Shown here: piece after piece, positions 16,243 to 25,036 of the stretch
How the letters are laid out: each line of letters opens with the position of its first letter
How positions within the stretch are numbered: the first letter of the stretch is position 1
DNA from: Pseudooceanicola antarcticus
GTDB lineage: Bacteria > Pseudomonadota > Alphaproteobacteria > Rhodobacterales > Rhodobacteraceae
Reading direction: 5' to 3'
DNA: 64,000 nt
Assembly (NCBI RefSeq): GCF_900215355.1
Contig: NZ_OBEA01000001.1
Span: 186,001 to 250,000, forward strand
Translations under genes and position numbers: made by a program
Notes under the pieces: model-generated
What the model saw: only the letters and a program-made list of their open reading frames with translations
Database searches by the model: none
Told to the model about the DNA's origin: nothing

Positions 16243-19200
16243 GCGCCCAGCTCCTGCCGCAGCGAGTTGCGGCGGGTCTCCCAGAGACCGGCGTCCAGCA
16301 ACGCGCGGAAGCGGTCCTGCATGGCCTCAAGCGCGCGGGGGTTGGCCTGGGACAGGAACTCGGTCACCTGATCATCGCCCAGTGTCGCGTCGTAATAGGC
16401 ATCGAAGAGATGCGGAGAGACCGCGCCCGCCAGATGCGCGAAGGCGGCCATGTGATCCAGCGTCGCCGCGATCTCGGCCCCGCCCCGGAAGCCATGGCGC
16501 TGCATGCCCGCGATCCAGTCGGGGTTGGCGGCGCGGGCCAGGACAACGCGGGCGATTTCCTCTCCCAGGGCGCGGGCACGGGGGCGCGTGGGGTCGGTGT
16601 TGTCGAGATGGTAGAGCGCCGCCTCGCCGCCCGTGATCTTCTGGGCGGCGGCGAAACCGGCCTCATGGGCGGCATAATCGGCGGCCAGCAGCAGGTCGGT
16701 CTCGGGCAGGTCCTGCAGGTGCAGGAAGGCATCGGCATGGGCGACGCGGGCGCGCAGCCCCTCGGCATCCCGCGCCGGTTCCGCCCCGTCCAGCGCCCAG
16801 GAACTTGCCGCCAGCCAGGCCTCGCCCGCCGCACGGCGCCCCTCGTCTGAGTAATCCTCCAGCGCAGCCCCCATGCCCAACCCGAACTGACCCGGCGCGG
16901 GGCCATAGACACGGGCGCCGGGGGCGGTCGCGGCGTAGGGGTTCCAGTCGGCGGCCTCATCGCGCCCGGCCAGCGCCTGCACGGCCTGCCCGAAGAGGGT
17001 CGAGAGCGTCGGGAAGACATCGCGGAACAGGCCCGAGACCCGCAGGGTCACGTCGAGGCGCGGGCGCTCGAGCTCGGCAATGGGCAGCACCTCGATGCCG
17101 GAAACCCGTTCGCTGCCCTTGTCCCAGACGGGACGCACGCCCAAGAGATGCAGCGCCATGGCGAATTCCTCGCCGGCGGTGCGCATGGTGGCAGAGCCCC
17201 AGAGATCGACGACCAGCCCGCGCGGGTAATCGCCGTGGTCCTGCAGGTGGCGGCGTACCAGTTCCTCGGCCAGCTTGACGCCCTGCGCATAGGCGGCCCG
17301 GCTGGGGACCGAGCGGGGGTCGGTGGTGAAGAGGTTGCGGCCCGTGGGCAGCACCTCGGTCCGGCCCCGGTAGGGAGAGCCCGAGGGCCCGCCGTCGATC
17401 CTCTGGCCGTTCAACGCCGCGGGCAGCGCGGCGCGTTCACCCGCCACGGCGCCCGTGATGTCGAAGGACATCTGCGCGCCGCTGTCCCGGCCCCAGATGT
17501 GCAGACCGTCGCCGAACTGGCTTTCCTTCACGTCGCAGACGAAACGGTCGATGCGGGTCAGCGCCTCGGCGGCGCTGGTGGCGGCATCGAGGCCCAGGTC
17601 GTCCTCGACGCCCAGGGCGCGGGCCTCGTCGCGGATATCCTCCTGCAACCGGGCGCGGCGCTTGGGGTCCAGGCCGTCGGCATTGGAGAACTCGTCCAGA
17701 AGCGATTCCAGCCGGGCCAGCCGCTGATGGGTGCCGCTTTCGCGCAGGGGCGGGGGGATATGGCCAAGGGTCAGCGCGCCGATGCGCCGCTTGGCCTGAG
17801 CGGCCTCGCCGGGGTCGTTGACGATGAAGGGATAGATCACCGGCAGCGCGCCGGTCAGCGCCTCGGGCCAGCAGCCGTCGGACAGGGCCACGGATTTGCC
17901 CGGCAGCCATTCCAGCGTGCCATGGGCGCCGATATGCACCAGCGCGTCCGTCCGTGCCTGAAGCCAGAGGTAGAAGGCCACGTAGCCATGGCGCGGGACA
18001 CGGGCGAGGTCGTGGTAATCGTCGTCGCGCAGGGCGACTTCACCGCGTTCCGGTTGCAGCGCCAGCAGGGCGGTGCCGCAGGGCAGCGCGGTGAAATGGA
18101 AGGCCCCCTCGGCAAAGGCCGGGTCATCCTCGGGCGCGCCCCAGGCCTCGGCGAGGTCCTGTTGCAGTCTCTCTGGCAGGCGCTTCAGCGCGGCGCGGTA
18201 ATCGGCCAGTGGCCAGCTTTCGCGGGCGGCCAGAAGGCGCTCGGGCAGGTCCGCGCCGGGGTCGCTGACGGCATGGCCCGCCGCGAAGAGGTCCTGCAGG
18301 ATCGCCCGTGCCGACTCGGGCGCGTCGAGGCCGACCGCATGGCCCATCTGCCAGTCCTTGCCGGGATAGGTCGAGAGCACCAACGTGACGCGCCGCTCTG
18401 CCGCTTGCATCCGCGCCAGCCGCAGCCAGCCATCGACACGCGCCACCAGCGCCGCGACGCGCTCGGCCTCGGGCCTGTGCACCATGCGGGCGAATTGCAG
18501 GTCCGGGTCGCGCGCGCCCGGCTCCTTGAACGAGACCACGCCGCCGGTCAGCCGCCCGTCGACCTCGGGCAGGACGACATGCATGGCGAGATCCGCGGGC
18601 GAAAGGCCTCGTTCCGCCTCGACCCAGGCCTTGCGGGTGGAGGTCGCCAGCGCCGCCTGGAAAACCGGCACCTCGCCCGCATCCAGCGGAGAGGTCTCGG
18701 CACCGCGTCCCGAGAAGGCGGTCAGGTTGACCACGGCAGCGGGGGACAGGGCGGCCACGGCCTGCCGCAGCGGATCCGCCGCGACGGGGGCCTTCAGCGA
18801 GGGCGCGAAGAGGCCGAGGCAGGCGTAGCCCTTTGCGCGGAAGGCCGAGAAAAGCGCTTCGACCGGGGCCAGGTCTGCGGCCGCGAGATAGGCACGGTAG
18901 AAGGTGATCAGGATGCGGGGAGCGTCAGCGGGCAGGGCCTCGGCTGCGCGGTCGAGCGGCAGCACGCCGGTCTCGGGCGTCCAGGCGCCGACCTGGGGCA
19001 GCTCCTTGAGGCCGGGCACGGGGCCGGCGTAATGGCCCGCCGCCAGCGCCATCTGCGCCAGCGCCGCCTGGGCCGCCACCGCCCCGCCCTCTTCGCAGAA
19101 ATGCGACAGGCGGCGCAGGGTCGAGACCGGCAGGGTCGAGACCTCGTCGAGCGCCGGATCGGGGCGGCCATCGGCGGGCAGCACGGCCAGCGCGAGGCCC

Positions 19201-19529
19201 TTGCGCCGCGCCAGCTCCTGCACCTGGCTGAGGCCATAGGCCCAGTAGGAGGTGCCGCCGATCAGCCGGATCAGGATGCCCGAGGCGCCTTCCAGCGTCT
19301 GTTCCAGGTAGGTATCGACCGAAAGCGGATGGCGCAGCGCCGAGAGGTTGGCCAGCCGCAACGAGGGCAGCCCGGCCCCCGCGTCGCGCGCCCGGTGCCA
19401 GCCTGCCGCGAAAGCGCCAAGGTCACTGTCGGAATAGGACAGCACCACCAGCTCGGCCGCGTCCTGGCCGAGATCGGTGGGCGTGTCGGTTTCCTCCAGC
19501 CCGTGACTTTCGCGGAAGACCACATGCAT
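16239..19529 (-). CDS. cobN: Cobaltochelatase large subunit CobN
   Basis: A 1096-residue protein of the CobN/BchH magnesium-chelatase H family. Recognisable segments are HGTLEWLPGKSVALSDGCWPE in the central chelatase region (about 531), YPFIVNDPGEAAQAKRRIGA, SGLFRDVFPTL and a C-terminal AFAHLAGAVSPHLFDAYYD stretch. It binds hydrogenobyrinic acid a,c-diamide and, with CobS and CobT, inserts cobalt using ATP. It is somewhat shorter than the approximately 1250-residue Pseudomonas denitrificans protein, with no broken region visible. CobS and CobT are not in this window. It sits 3 bases after cobW, which may supply cobalt. Confidence 0.94.
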   Translation of the reverse strand: MHVVFRESHGLEETDTPTDLGQDAAELVVLSYSDSDLGAFAAGWHRARDAGAGLPSLRLANLSALRHPLSVDTYLEQTLEGASGILIRLIGGTSYWAYGLSQVQELARRKGLALAVLPADGRPDPALDEVSTLPVSTLRRLSHFCEEGGAVAAQAALAQMALAAGHYAGPVPGLKELPQVGAWTPETGVLPLDRAAEALPADAPRILITFYRAYLAAADLAPVEALFSAFRAKGYACLGLFAPSLKAPVAADPLRQAVAALSPAAVVNLTAFSGRGAETSPLDAGEVPVFQAALATSTRKAWVEAERGLSPADLAMHVVLPEVDGRLTGGVVSFKEPGARDPDLQFARMVHRPEAERVAALVARVDGWLRLARMQAAERRVTLVLSTYPGKDWQMGHAVGLDAPESARAILQDLFAAGHAVSDPGADLPERLLAARESWPLADYRAALKRLPERLQQDLAEAWGAPEDDPAFAEGAFHFTALPCGTALLALQPERGEVALRDDDYHDLARVPRHGYVAFYLWLQARTDALVHIGAHGTLEWLPGKSVALSDGCWPEALTGALPVIYPFIVNDPGEAAQAKRRIGALTLGHIPPPLRESGTHQRLARLESLLDEFSNADGLDPKRRARLQEDIRDEARALGVEDDLGLDAATSAAEALTRIDRFVCDVKESQFGDGLHIWGRDSGAQMSFDITGAVAGERAALPAALNGQRIDGGPSGSPYRGRTEVLPTGRNLFTTDPRSVPSRAAYAQGVKLAEELVRRHLQDHGDYPRGLVVDLWGSATMRTAGEEFAMALHLLGVRPVWDKGSERVSGIEVLPIAELERPRLDVTLRVSGLFRDVFPTLSTLFGQAVQALAGRDEAADWNPYAATAPGARVYGPAPGQFGLGMGAALEDYSDEGRRAAGEAWLAASSWALDGAEPARDAEGLRARVAHADAFLHLQDLPETDLLLAADYAAHEAGFAAAQKITGGEAALYHLDNTDPTRPRARALGEEIARVVLARAANPDWIAGMQRHGFRGGAEIAATLDHMAAFAHLAGAVSPHLFDAYYDATLGDDQVTEFLSQANPRALEAMQDRFRALLDAGLWETRRNSLRQELGA

Positions 19530-19532
19530 CGG

Positions 19533-20588
19533 TCAGAGCGCCGGAGAGCCTTCGGGCACCAGCACCGAGGTGATGGCCGTGGTGTCGATATCGTCATGCT
19601 CTGCGATCACGACCAGCTGGCCGAGGCGCGGTTCGTTGGGTTTCCACGGGCGGTCGTACTGGTGACGCACGCGGGCACCGACGGCCTGCACCAGCAGACG
19701 CATGGGCTTGCCCGCGACGGCTGCGTAGCCCTTCACGCGCAGGATGTTCTGGCTCTTGGCCAGTTCCTCGATCCGGGCGACCAGCTGGGCGGGGTCCTCG
19801 ACCTCGGGCAGCGGCACGACGATCTGCTCGAAGTCATCGTGGTCATGCTCGGGCACGCCGTCGTGGTGGCTGGGACGGGCGTCCATGTCGTCTTCGGCAG
19901 CGGCGCCAAGCCCCAGGATCACGCGGGGATCGACACGGCCCTCGGGCACTTCGACCACGGGCAGCGGGCGGGGGGCCTCGGCGGCGATGATCTCTTTCGC
20001 CTTCGCCACGCCCTCGGGGCCGGCGAGGTCGGGCTTGGTCAGCAGCACGATGTCAGCGCAGGAGATCTGGTCCTCGAAGACCTCCGAGAGGGGCGTCTCG
20101 TGGTCGATGCTGTCATCGGCGGCGCGCTGCGCATCCACGGCGGCGACATTGGGGGCAAAGCGGCCCGCCGCGACGGCCTCGGCATCGGCCAGCGCGATCA
20201 CGCCATCAACGGTGATCTTCGAGCGGATATCGGGCCAGTCGAAAGCCTTCAGCAGGGGTTTCGGCAGCGCCAGGCCCGAGGTCTCGATCAGGATGTGATC
20301 GGGGCGCGGTTCCAGCGCCATCAGGGCCTCGATGGTGGGGATGAAGTCATCGGCCACGGTGCAGCAGATGCAGCCGTTGGCCAGCTCCATGATGTTCTCG
20401 GCCGGGCAATCGGGGATGGCGCAGCCCTTCAGGATCTCGCCGTCGACGCCGACGTCGCCGAATTCGTTGACCACCACCGCAAGGCGCTTGCCCTGCGGGT
20501 TCTGCATCAGCTGGGAAATCAGCGTGGTCTTCCCCGAGCCAAGGAAGCCGGTGATGATGGTGACGGGAAGTTTCGCAATATCGGTCAT
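19533..20588 (-). CDS. cobW: Cobalamin biosynthesis GTPase CobW (metallochaperone)
   Basis: A 351-residue COG0523 GTPase with Walker A GFLGSGKTT (14-22), the metal-binding CICC motif (73-76), ETSGLA, TKPD and a C-terminal CobW_C domain. Between the domains is a His/Asp-rich stretch (SHHDGVPEHDHDDF, about 222-235) likely to bind metal. It is thought to deliver Co2+ to CobNST. The ATG at 20588 was chosen because AGAGG lies upstream; an in-frame GTG at 20600 is possible but has its purine run too close. It lies between DUF1636 and cobN in the riboswitch operon. Confidence 0.92.
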   Translation of the reverse strand: MTDIAKLPVTIITGFLGSGKTTLISQLMQNPQGKRLAVVVNEFGDVGVDGEILKGCAIPDCPAENIMELANGCICCTVADDFIPTIEALMALEPRPDHILIETSGLALPKPLLKAFDWPDIRSKITVDGVIALADAEAVAAGRFAPNVAAVDAQRAADDSIDHETPLSEVFEDQISCADIVLLTKPDLAGPEGVAKAKEIIAAEAPRPLPVVEVPEGRVDPRVILGLGAAAEDDMDARPSHHDGVPEHDHDDFEQIVVPLPEVEDPAQLVARIEELAKSQNILRVKGYAAVAGKPMRLLVQAVGARVRHQYDRPWKPNEPRLGQLVVIAEHDDIDTTAITSVLVPEGSPAL

Positions 20589-20603
20589 GGCCTCTGCCAC
20601 CTC

Positions 20604-21023
20604 TCAGCTGTCGTTTTCGGGATCAAGGCGCGGCTCGGTGAAGAGCACCGGGGGTACGCGCGCCACGCAGTTGCGCTTGAAATGTTCGGGCCGCTGGCGC
20701 CAGGGAATCAGCCCATCCTCGGTGCCGTGGTAAAGCGCCAGCCCCTCGAGCAGCACATTGGCATGCTGGCCCGCATCCAGGTTGCCGTAGACATAGGTCC
20801 AGCGACCGGGGCCGCGCAGGGCGACGGTATTGCCGTAGTCGCAGTTCTGCAGGCATTCCACGGCGCGCAGCCGGGTGCCCTCGGGCAGGTCCTGTTCCAC
20901 CAGCTGGTCGTAAAGCTGACGTCCCGGACGGCGCGGGTCCTCGTCACCATGGGCGGCAACGCCCCGGCACTTGATGCAGACCAGCAGCTCGCTTTCGGTC
21001 GTCTCCAGAGGTCTCTGCCCCAT
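20604..21023 (-). CDS. DUF1636 metal-binding protein, first gene of the cobW-cobN operon
   Basis: A 139-residue DUF1636 protein. Four cysteines in the spacing Cys16-x2-Cys19 and Cys57-x3-Cys61 resemble a thioredoxin-fold [2Fe-2S] ferredoxin or other metal site; a fifth Cys lies at 119. It is the first gene after the minus-strand cobalamin riboswitch and is followed within about 15 bases by cobW and then cobN. This placement points to a part in cobalt handling or in electron supply to a cob enzyme such as CobG, but no function is established. The ATG at 21023 fits the family start (MGQRPLETTE). Cluster or metal binding is inferred from cysteine spacing. Confidence 0.85.
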   Translation of the reverse strand: MGQRPLETTESELLVCIKCRGVAAHGDEDPRRPGRQLYDQLVEQDLPEGTRLRAVECLQNCDYGNTVALRGPGRWTYVYGNLDAGQHANVLLEGLALYHGTEDGLIPWRQRPEHFKRNCVARVPPVLFTEPRLDPENDS

Positions 21024-21129
21024 GCGTCTTGCCTTTCGCCGCTTCGGCGTCGCATGCAGTGGCAGGAAGATGTTCCGGGCCCGGAACATCGACCCGACAC
21101 CGGCACACCCCGTCCGGTTGAGTCTCGAT

Positions 21130-21312
21130 CGCTGGCAGGTCTCCCGGCTTGCGGATTGGGACGGGCCTTCTTGGCCCGACCTGCGGTGCCCCGCCTTCCC
21201 GGCGCAGGGCCAGTGGCATCGGGGACCTCTCCGGTCACGGTCGCGGGGGCGGCTGCGCTTGACCCTGCCGGGTTGTCGCATTCCCTTTTCACCCGTTTAC
21301 ACGGGCACCAGC
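21130..21312 (-). promoter_or_regulatory. Cobalamin riboswitch upstream of DUF1636-cobW-cobN
   Basis: Read on the minus strand, the conserved blocks appear in order: TGGTGCCCGTG stem (21310 downward), GTGAAAAGGGAATGC, the core CAGCCGCCCCCGCGACCGTGA, GATGCCACTGG, CGGGAAGGC and CCGCAAGCCGGGAGACCTGCC ending near 21131. It lies about 105 bases before the DUF1636 ATG. The stretch between (21024-21129) carries only the presumed expression platform, including an inverted GTTCCGGGCCCGGAAC at about 21074-21089 that could be the switching hairpin. Binding of B12 is expected to repress the chelatase and early corrin genes. Confidence 0.95.
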
Positions 21313-21365
21313 TTTGGGCCAGATGCGCCCCTCAGCCCCGATTTGTCAAGACGGAGGACCCCGAG

Positions 21366-21977
21366 GTGACCAGCGACATCGAGACCCGCCACACCGAGAA
21401 GATGAAACGCATCAAGGCCGCACGCGACCGCATGATGGCCGAGCGGACCGAGGAACGCGGGCTGGTCATCGTCCATACCGGCACCGGCAAGGGCAAGTCC
21501 TCGTCCGGGTTCGGGATGATCCTGCGCTGCGTCGCCCATGAGATGCCCTGCGCCGTGGTGCAGTTCATCAAGGGCGGCCGGATGAGCGGCGAGCGCAAGC
21601 TGCTGGAAAGCCACTTCTCGGATCTCTGCACCTTCGTCGTCTCGGGCGAGGGATTCACCTGGGAAACCCAGGACCGGGCCCGCGACATCGCCGCCGCCGA
21701 AGCGGGATGGGAGAAGGCCAAGGCGCTGATCCTCGACCCCAAGATCCGCTTCGTGCTGCTGGACGAGATCAACATCGCCCTGCGCAACGATTACCTGGAT
21801 ATCGACACGGTGGTGGACTTCCTGCTGCATGAGAAGCCCGAGATGACCCATGTCTGCCTCACGGGCCGCAACGCCAAGCCGGAGCTGCTGGAAATCGCCG
21901 ACCTGGCGACCGAGATGACGCTGCTGAAACACCCGTTCCGCGACGGGGTGAAGGCCCAGCAGGGGGTGGAGTTCTGA
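21366..21977 (+). CDS. cobO: Cob(I)yrinic acid a,c-diamide adenosyltransferase CobO
   Basis: A 203-residue protein with the CobO/BtuR P-loop TGTGKGKSS (38-46), the QFIKGG segment and LDEINIAL. It transfers the adenosyl group of ATP to Co(I) of the corrinoid. The GTG at 21366 is the start: GGAGG lies 8 bases before it and the family N-terminus (SDIETRHTEKMKRIK) follows directly. It is divergent from the riboswitch operon and has no riboswitch of its own. A small GC hairpin with a T run follows the stop (GCGCTTTCGCGCTTTT, about 21986), perhaps a weak terminator. Confidence 0.94.
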   Translation: MTSDIETRHTEKMKRIKAARDRMMAERTEERGLVIVHTGTGKGKSSSGFGMILRCVAHEMPCAVVQFIKGGRMSGERKLLESHFSDLCTFVVSGEGFTWETQDRARDIAAAEAGWEKAKALILDPKIRFVLLDEINIALRNDYLDIDTVVDFLLHEKPEMTHVCLTGRNAKPELLEIADLATEMTLLKHPFRDGVKAQQGVEF

Positions 21978-22049
21978 CACCCGCGCTTTCGCGCTTTTCA
22001 TCTTCTGCCATGGGCGCATACTGCGCCTGACCGACGACAGGAGACCCCG

Positions 22050-23036
22050 ATGACCCAGAAGAGCCCCCTTGCGATCACCATGGGCGATGCCTCGGGGATC
22101 GGCCCGGAAATCACGGTGAAATGCATCGCCGCCGGGGCGCGGGCGGTGGTCTATGGCTCGGCGCGGGTGATGCAGGATGCCGTGGCGCGCTACGCGCCGG
22201 CGCTTGCGCTGCGCGTCATCGCCACCCCCGACGAGGCGGAGCTGGCCACCGGAACGCTCGAGGTGATCGACGCCGCGCCGATGGCCGCCCTGCCCCCGGT
22301 GGGAGAGATCAGCGCCGCCTCCGGCCAGGCGGCCTACGACTCCATCCTCGCCGCGATCGAGGCCGCCAAGGCGGGCCGGATCGCCGGTATCGTCACCGCT
22401 CCCATTCACAAGGAGGCGCTTTCCCGTGCCGGAATCGGCTATCCCGGCCATACCGAGATGCTGGCCGATCACGGCGGAGCCGCCCGCGTCGCCATGATGC
22501 TGGCCAATGACGATATCCGCACCGTGCTGGTGACCATCCACATGTCCCTGCGCCATGCCATCGAGGCCGCCGACTTCGGCGCCCAGATGGCCGCGATCCG
22601 GCTGGCGCACGAGGGCGGCCAGGCGCTTGGCATCGCCAAGCCACGCGTCGCCGTGGCGGGTCTCAACCCCCATGCGGGCGAGGGCGGGCTATTCGGCGAT
22701 GAGGAGATCACCATCATCCGCCCCGCCATCGAAGCCGCCCGCGCCGAGGGCATCGACGCCTCGGGGCCATGGCCCGGCGACACGGTCTTCATGCAGGCCC
22801 GCAAGGGCGCCTTCGACGTGGTGGTGGCGCAATACCACGACCAGGGGCTGATCCCGGTGAAATACCTCGGGCTGGAGAAGGGGGTGAACATCACCCTCGG
22901 CCTGCCCTTCGTGCGCACCTCGCCCGACCACGGCACCGCCTTCGACATCGCGGGCCGGGGCATCGCCGACCCGGAGAGCCTTGTGACCGCCATGGATTAC
23001 GCCGCGCGCCTCGCAGCGGCACGGGGGACCTCCTGA
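22050..23036 (+). CDS. pdxA: PdxA-family 4-hydroxythreonine-4-phosphate dehydrogenase (possibly a PdxA2-type paralogue)
   Basis: A 328-residue protein with the PdxA signature features: ITMGDASGIGPEI (9-21), TAPIHKEA, PGHTEML with a metal-binding His, LNPHAGEGGLFG with the second, and QYHDQGLIPVKY with the third. PdxA oxidises 4-phosphohydroxy-L-threonine in vitamin B6 synthesis. PdxA2 relatives act on 4-phospho-threonate or similar. It is not next to surA, ksgA or pdxJ as a biosynthetic pdxA often is; instead its stop overlaps a TIM-barrel/cupin gene (TGATG). A catabolic or repair role is therefore equally possible. AGGAG lies 7 bases before the ATG. Confidence 0.85.
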   Translation: MTQKSPLAITMGDASGIGPEITVKCIAAGARAVVYGSARVMQDAVARYAPALALRVIATPDEAELATGTLEVIDAAPMAALPPVGEISAASGQAAYDSILAAIEAAKAGRIAGIVTAPIHKEALSRAGIGYPGHTEMLADHGGAARVAMMLANDDIRTVLVTIHMSLRHAIEAADFGAQMAAIRLAHEGGQALGIAKPRVAVAGLNPHAGEGGLFGDEEITIIRPAIEAARAEGIDASGPWPGDTVFMQARKGAFDVVVAQYHDQGLIPVKYLGLEKGVNITLGLPFVRTSPDHGTAFDIAGRGIADPESLVTAMDYAARLAAARGTS

Positions 23037-24043
23037 TGGGCCTGCGCTTCATCTTCATGCTGACCCGCAACGACCGCACGGTCGAAGACGCCGCCGCGCA
23101 TCTGCAAGTCGCCCTGCGCCTTGGCCTGCGCCACATCGGTTTCAAGGATATCGGCCTGCCGATCGAGGACCTGAAGGCGCTGAACCGCACCATCCGCGAG
23201 GGCGGCGCGACCTCCTATCTCGAGGTCGTCTCTCTGGACCGCGAGAGCGAGATCGCCTCGGCCCGTGCGGCGGTCGAGATCGGCGTCGACGTCCTGCTGG
23301 GCGGCACGCGGGTCGAGGACGTGCTGCCGGTGATCGCGGGCAGCGGGCTGAACTACTGCCCCTTCCCCGGCCAGATCGTGGGTCACCCCAGCGTGCTGGA
23401 AGGCAGCGTGGAAGAGATCGCCGAAAGCGCCCGCCTGCTGGCGGCGCGCGAGGGCGTGCACGGGCTGGACCTGCTGGCCTACCGGGCGCGCTGCGACGTA
23501 CCCGCGCTGATGCAGGCGGTCTGCGCGGTGACCGACAAGCCGGTGATCATGGCGGGCTCCATCGACACGCCGGACCGGATCGCGGCGGTGAAGGGCTCGG
23601 GCGCTGCGGGGTTCACCATCGGCACGGCGGCGCTGGACGGGCGCTATCCCGGCGCGGCACCAGATCTGGAGGGCCAGCTCTCGACCATCATCGAAGAGGT
23701 CGCACGGCTGAACGATCATCTCTCGCCGGTCACCAAGACCAACCTGGACGAGGCCTTCGGGCGCAACCCCGGTGCGGTGGATCTGCTGGCCGGGCAAGTG
23801 AACGAGATGCAGGTGCGCCTGACCCGGATCGAGGGCGCGCAGCGCTGGCACTTCCGCCGCGAAGAGGACGAGATGTTCTTCGTCCATCGCGGGCGGCTGC
23901 TGATGCGCTTCCGCGACCGGGACGAGTTGGTCGAAGAGGGCGAATTCATCGTCGTGCCGCATGGGGTCGAACATTGCCCGGTGGCGCTGGACGGTCCCTG
24001 CGACGTGCTGCTGATGGCGCCCGGCGCAGAGGCCGGGCGATAG
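23036..24043 (+). CDS. TIM-barrel/cupin fusion protein coupled to pdxA, function unknown
   Basis: A 335-residue protein with two parts. Residues 1 to about 235 look like a (beta/alpha)8 barrel: repeated hydrophobic strands, GFKDIG, VDVLLGGTR, IMAGSID and a C-terminal phosphate-loop-like GAAGFTIGTAALDG, reminiscent of HisA/TrpF-type barrels. Residues about 270-335 form a cupin (WHFRREEDEMFFVHRGRLLM, then GEFIVVPHGVEHCPVA), with His/Glu residues suited to bind a metal. The ATG overlaps the pdxA-like stop, so the two proteins are probably made together and may act on the same small phosphorylated metabolite. I do not recognise a named family for the whole protein. Fold assignments are by pattern only. 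Confidence 0.75.
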   Translation: MGLRFIFMLTRNDRTVEDAAAHLQVALRLGLRHIGFKDIGLPIEDLKALNRTIREGGATSYLEVVSLDRESEIASARAAVEIGVDVLLGGTRVEDVLPVIAGSGLNYCPFPGQIVGHPSVLEGSVEEIAESARLLAAREGVHGLDLLAYRARCDVPALMQAVCAVTDKPVIMAGSIDTPDRIAAVKGSGAAGFTIGTAALDGRYPGAAPDLEGQLSTIIEEVARLNDHLSPVTKTNLDEAFGRNPGAVDLLAGQVNEMQVRLTRIEGAQRWHFRREEDEMFFVHRGRLLMRFRDRDELVEEGEFIVVPHGVEHCPVALDGPCDVLLMAPGAEAGR

Positions 24044-24044
24044 C

Positions 24045-24785
24045 TCAGGACACCAGCTTGGCGTAAAGCCGGAAGGGCAGCCAGCGCCCCAGCACCGTGA
24101 ACACCAGCGAGAAGGGACGCGGGAAGCTGATCTGGCGCGGCTCGGGGTTGCGGATCAAGGTCATGACACGACGGGCGGCCTCGGCGGGCTCCATCAGCTG
24201 GGTCATGGTGAAGCTGTTCTTCTCGGCCAGCCGGGTGCGGATGAAACCGGGGTTGGCCACCTGCACGTCGATGCCGGTGCCCTGCAGATCTAGGTACATG
24301 TCCTCGGCCAGGTGGCGCAGCGCGGCCTTGCTGGCGCCGTAGCCGATCGACCCCGGAAGCCCCTTGAACGCGGCCAGCGAACCGATCAGCACGATATGCC
24401 CCGAGCGCCGCTCGACCCAGCCCGGCATCAGCCGGCCCAGCACCCGAAGCGCCCCCATGAAATTGGCATCCGCCACGCGCTCGACCATCTCGGGGTCCCA
24501 CTCCTGGGCCCGCATCGGCTCGTAGAGCCCGACCGAGTAGATCATCCCGTCGGCATGGCCTGCCTCGGCCATGGCGGCGCGCACCGACTCGGTGTCGGTC
24601 ACATCCATCGGCAGCACCTTCGCACCCTCGAGCTCCGAGGCGAGCTCTTGCAGGCGCTCTTCGTTGCGCGCCGACAGGATCAGGTGAACGCCCATCCGGT
24701 GCAGCTCGCGCGCTAGTTCGCGGCCCAGCCCCTCGCTGGCACCGACAAGCCAATAGGTCTTTCCCTCAAGGGTACGTGGCGACAT
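24045..24785 (-). CDS. Short-chain dehydrogenase/reductase (SDR)
   Basis: A 246-residue classical SDR: nucleotide-binding VGASEGLG (14-21), catalytic Ser136 (IGSLAAF), Tyr149 and Lys153 (YGASK), and a C-terminal hydrophobic tail (RPFSLVFTVLGRWLPFRLYAKL) that may associate with membrane. A strong GAGGAGGT lies 7 bases before the ATG. It is separated from the methyltransferase gene upstream by 250 bases with a possible terminator, so it may have its own promoter. Family members near rpoE-chrR and CFA-type genes in Rhodobacter take part in the singlet-oxygen response, and a lipid-related substrate is inferred. It ends 2 bases from the convergent fusion gene. Confidence 0.88.
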   Translation of the reverse strand: MSPRTLEGKTYWLVGASEGLGRELARELHRMGVHLILSARNEERLQELASELEGAKVLPMDVTDTESVRAAMAEAGHADGMIYSVGLYEPMRAQEWDPEMVERVADANFMGALRVLGRLMPGWVERRSGHIVLIGSLAAFKGLPGSIGYGASKAALRHLAEDMYLDLQGTGIDVQVANPGFIRTRLAEKNSFTMTQLMEPAEAARRVMTLIRNPEPRQISFPRPFSLVFTVLGRWLPFRLYAKLVS

Positions 24786-24887
24786 CGGTTTAACCTCCTC
24801 GAAACAGGAACCTCATGAACAACACCCCGAGCGACGCTCTCGGGACACGACAACACGTCACCTAGGACAGTCTCACCCGAAACCATG

Positions 24888-24912
24888 AAAGGCCCGCGCT
24901 TTCCCCGCGGCC
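24888..24912 (-). terminator. Candidate terminator after the lipid-modification operon
   Basis: On the minus strand GGCCGCG-loop-CGCGGGCC can form a GC-rich hairpin with one bulged G, followed by TTTC. It lies 125 bases after the stop of the methyltransferase gene and about 100 bases before the SDR. Between it and the SDR a second small hairpin (CCCGAG/CTCGGG, about 24820-24840) occurs in the SDR leader. The T run is short, so termination is uncertain. Nothing else was recognised in 24786-25036. Confidence 0.35.
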
Positions 24913-25036
24913 GGACCCGCCATAGGCGCCTTCCTGCGCATGGGCGATCCGCGACAGGCGCAGAACCGCCAAGTGACGCTATGGCGCGACATTTTCGGGG
25001 CTCACCCCTGGGCTACCGGGGCCGTTCTACGGCCTT

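Noticed and set aside
21074-21089. GTTCCGGGCCCGGAAC palindrome as a repressor operator
   Set aside because: It lies between the riboswitch and the DUF1636 start, so a role in the riboswitch expression platform is the simpler reading.
17148-21365. Very long open frame on the plus strand opposite cobN/cobW (over 1400 codons before cobO)
   Set aside because: It mirrors the codon structure of cobN, cobW and DUF1636, is rich in His/Gly/Gln/Arg without any domain, and only its last 203 codons (cobO) are a real gene.
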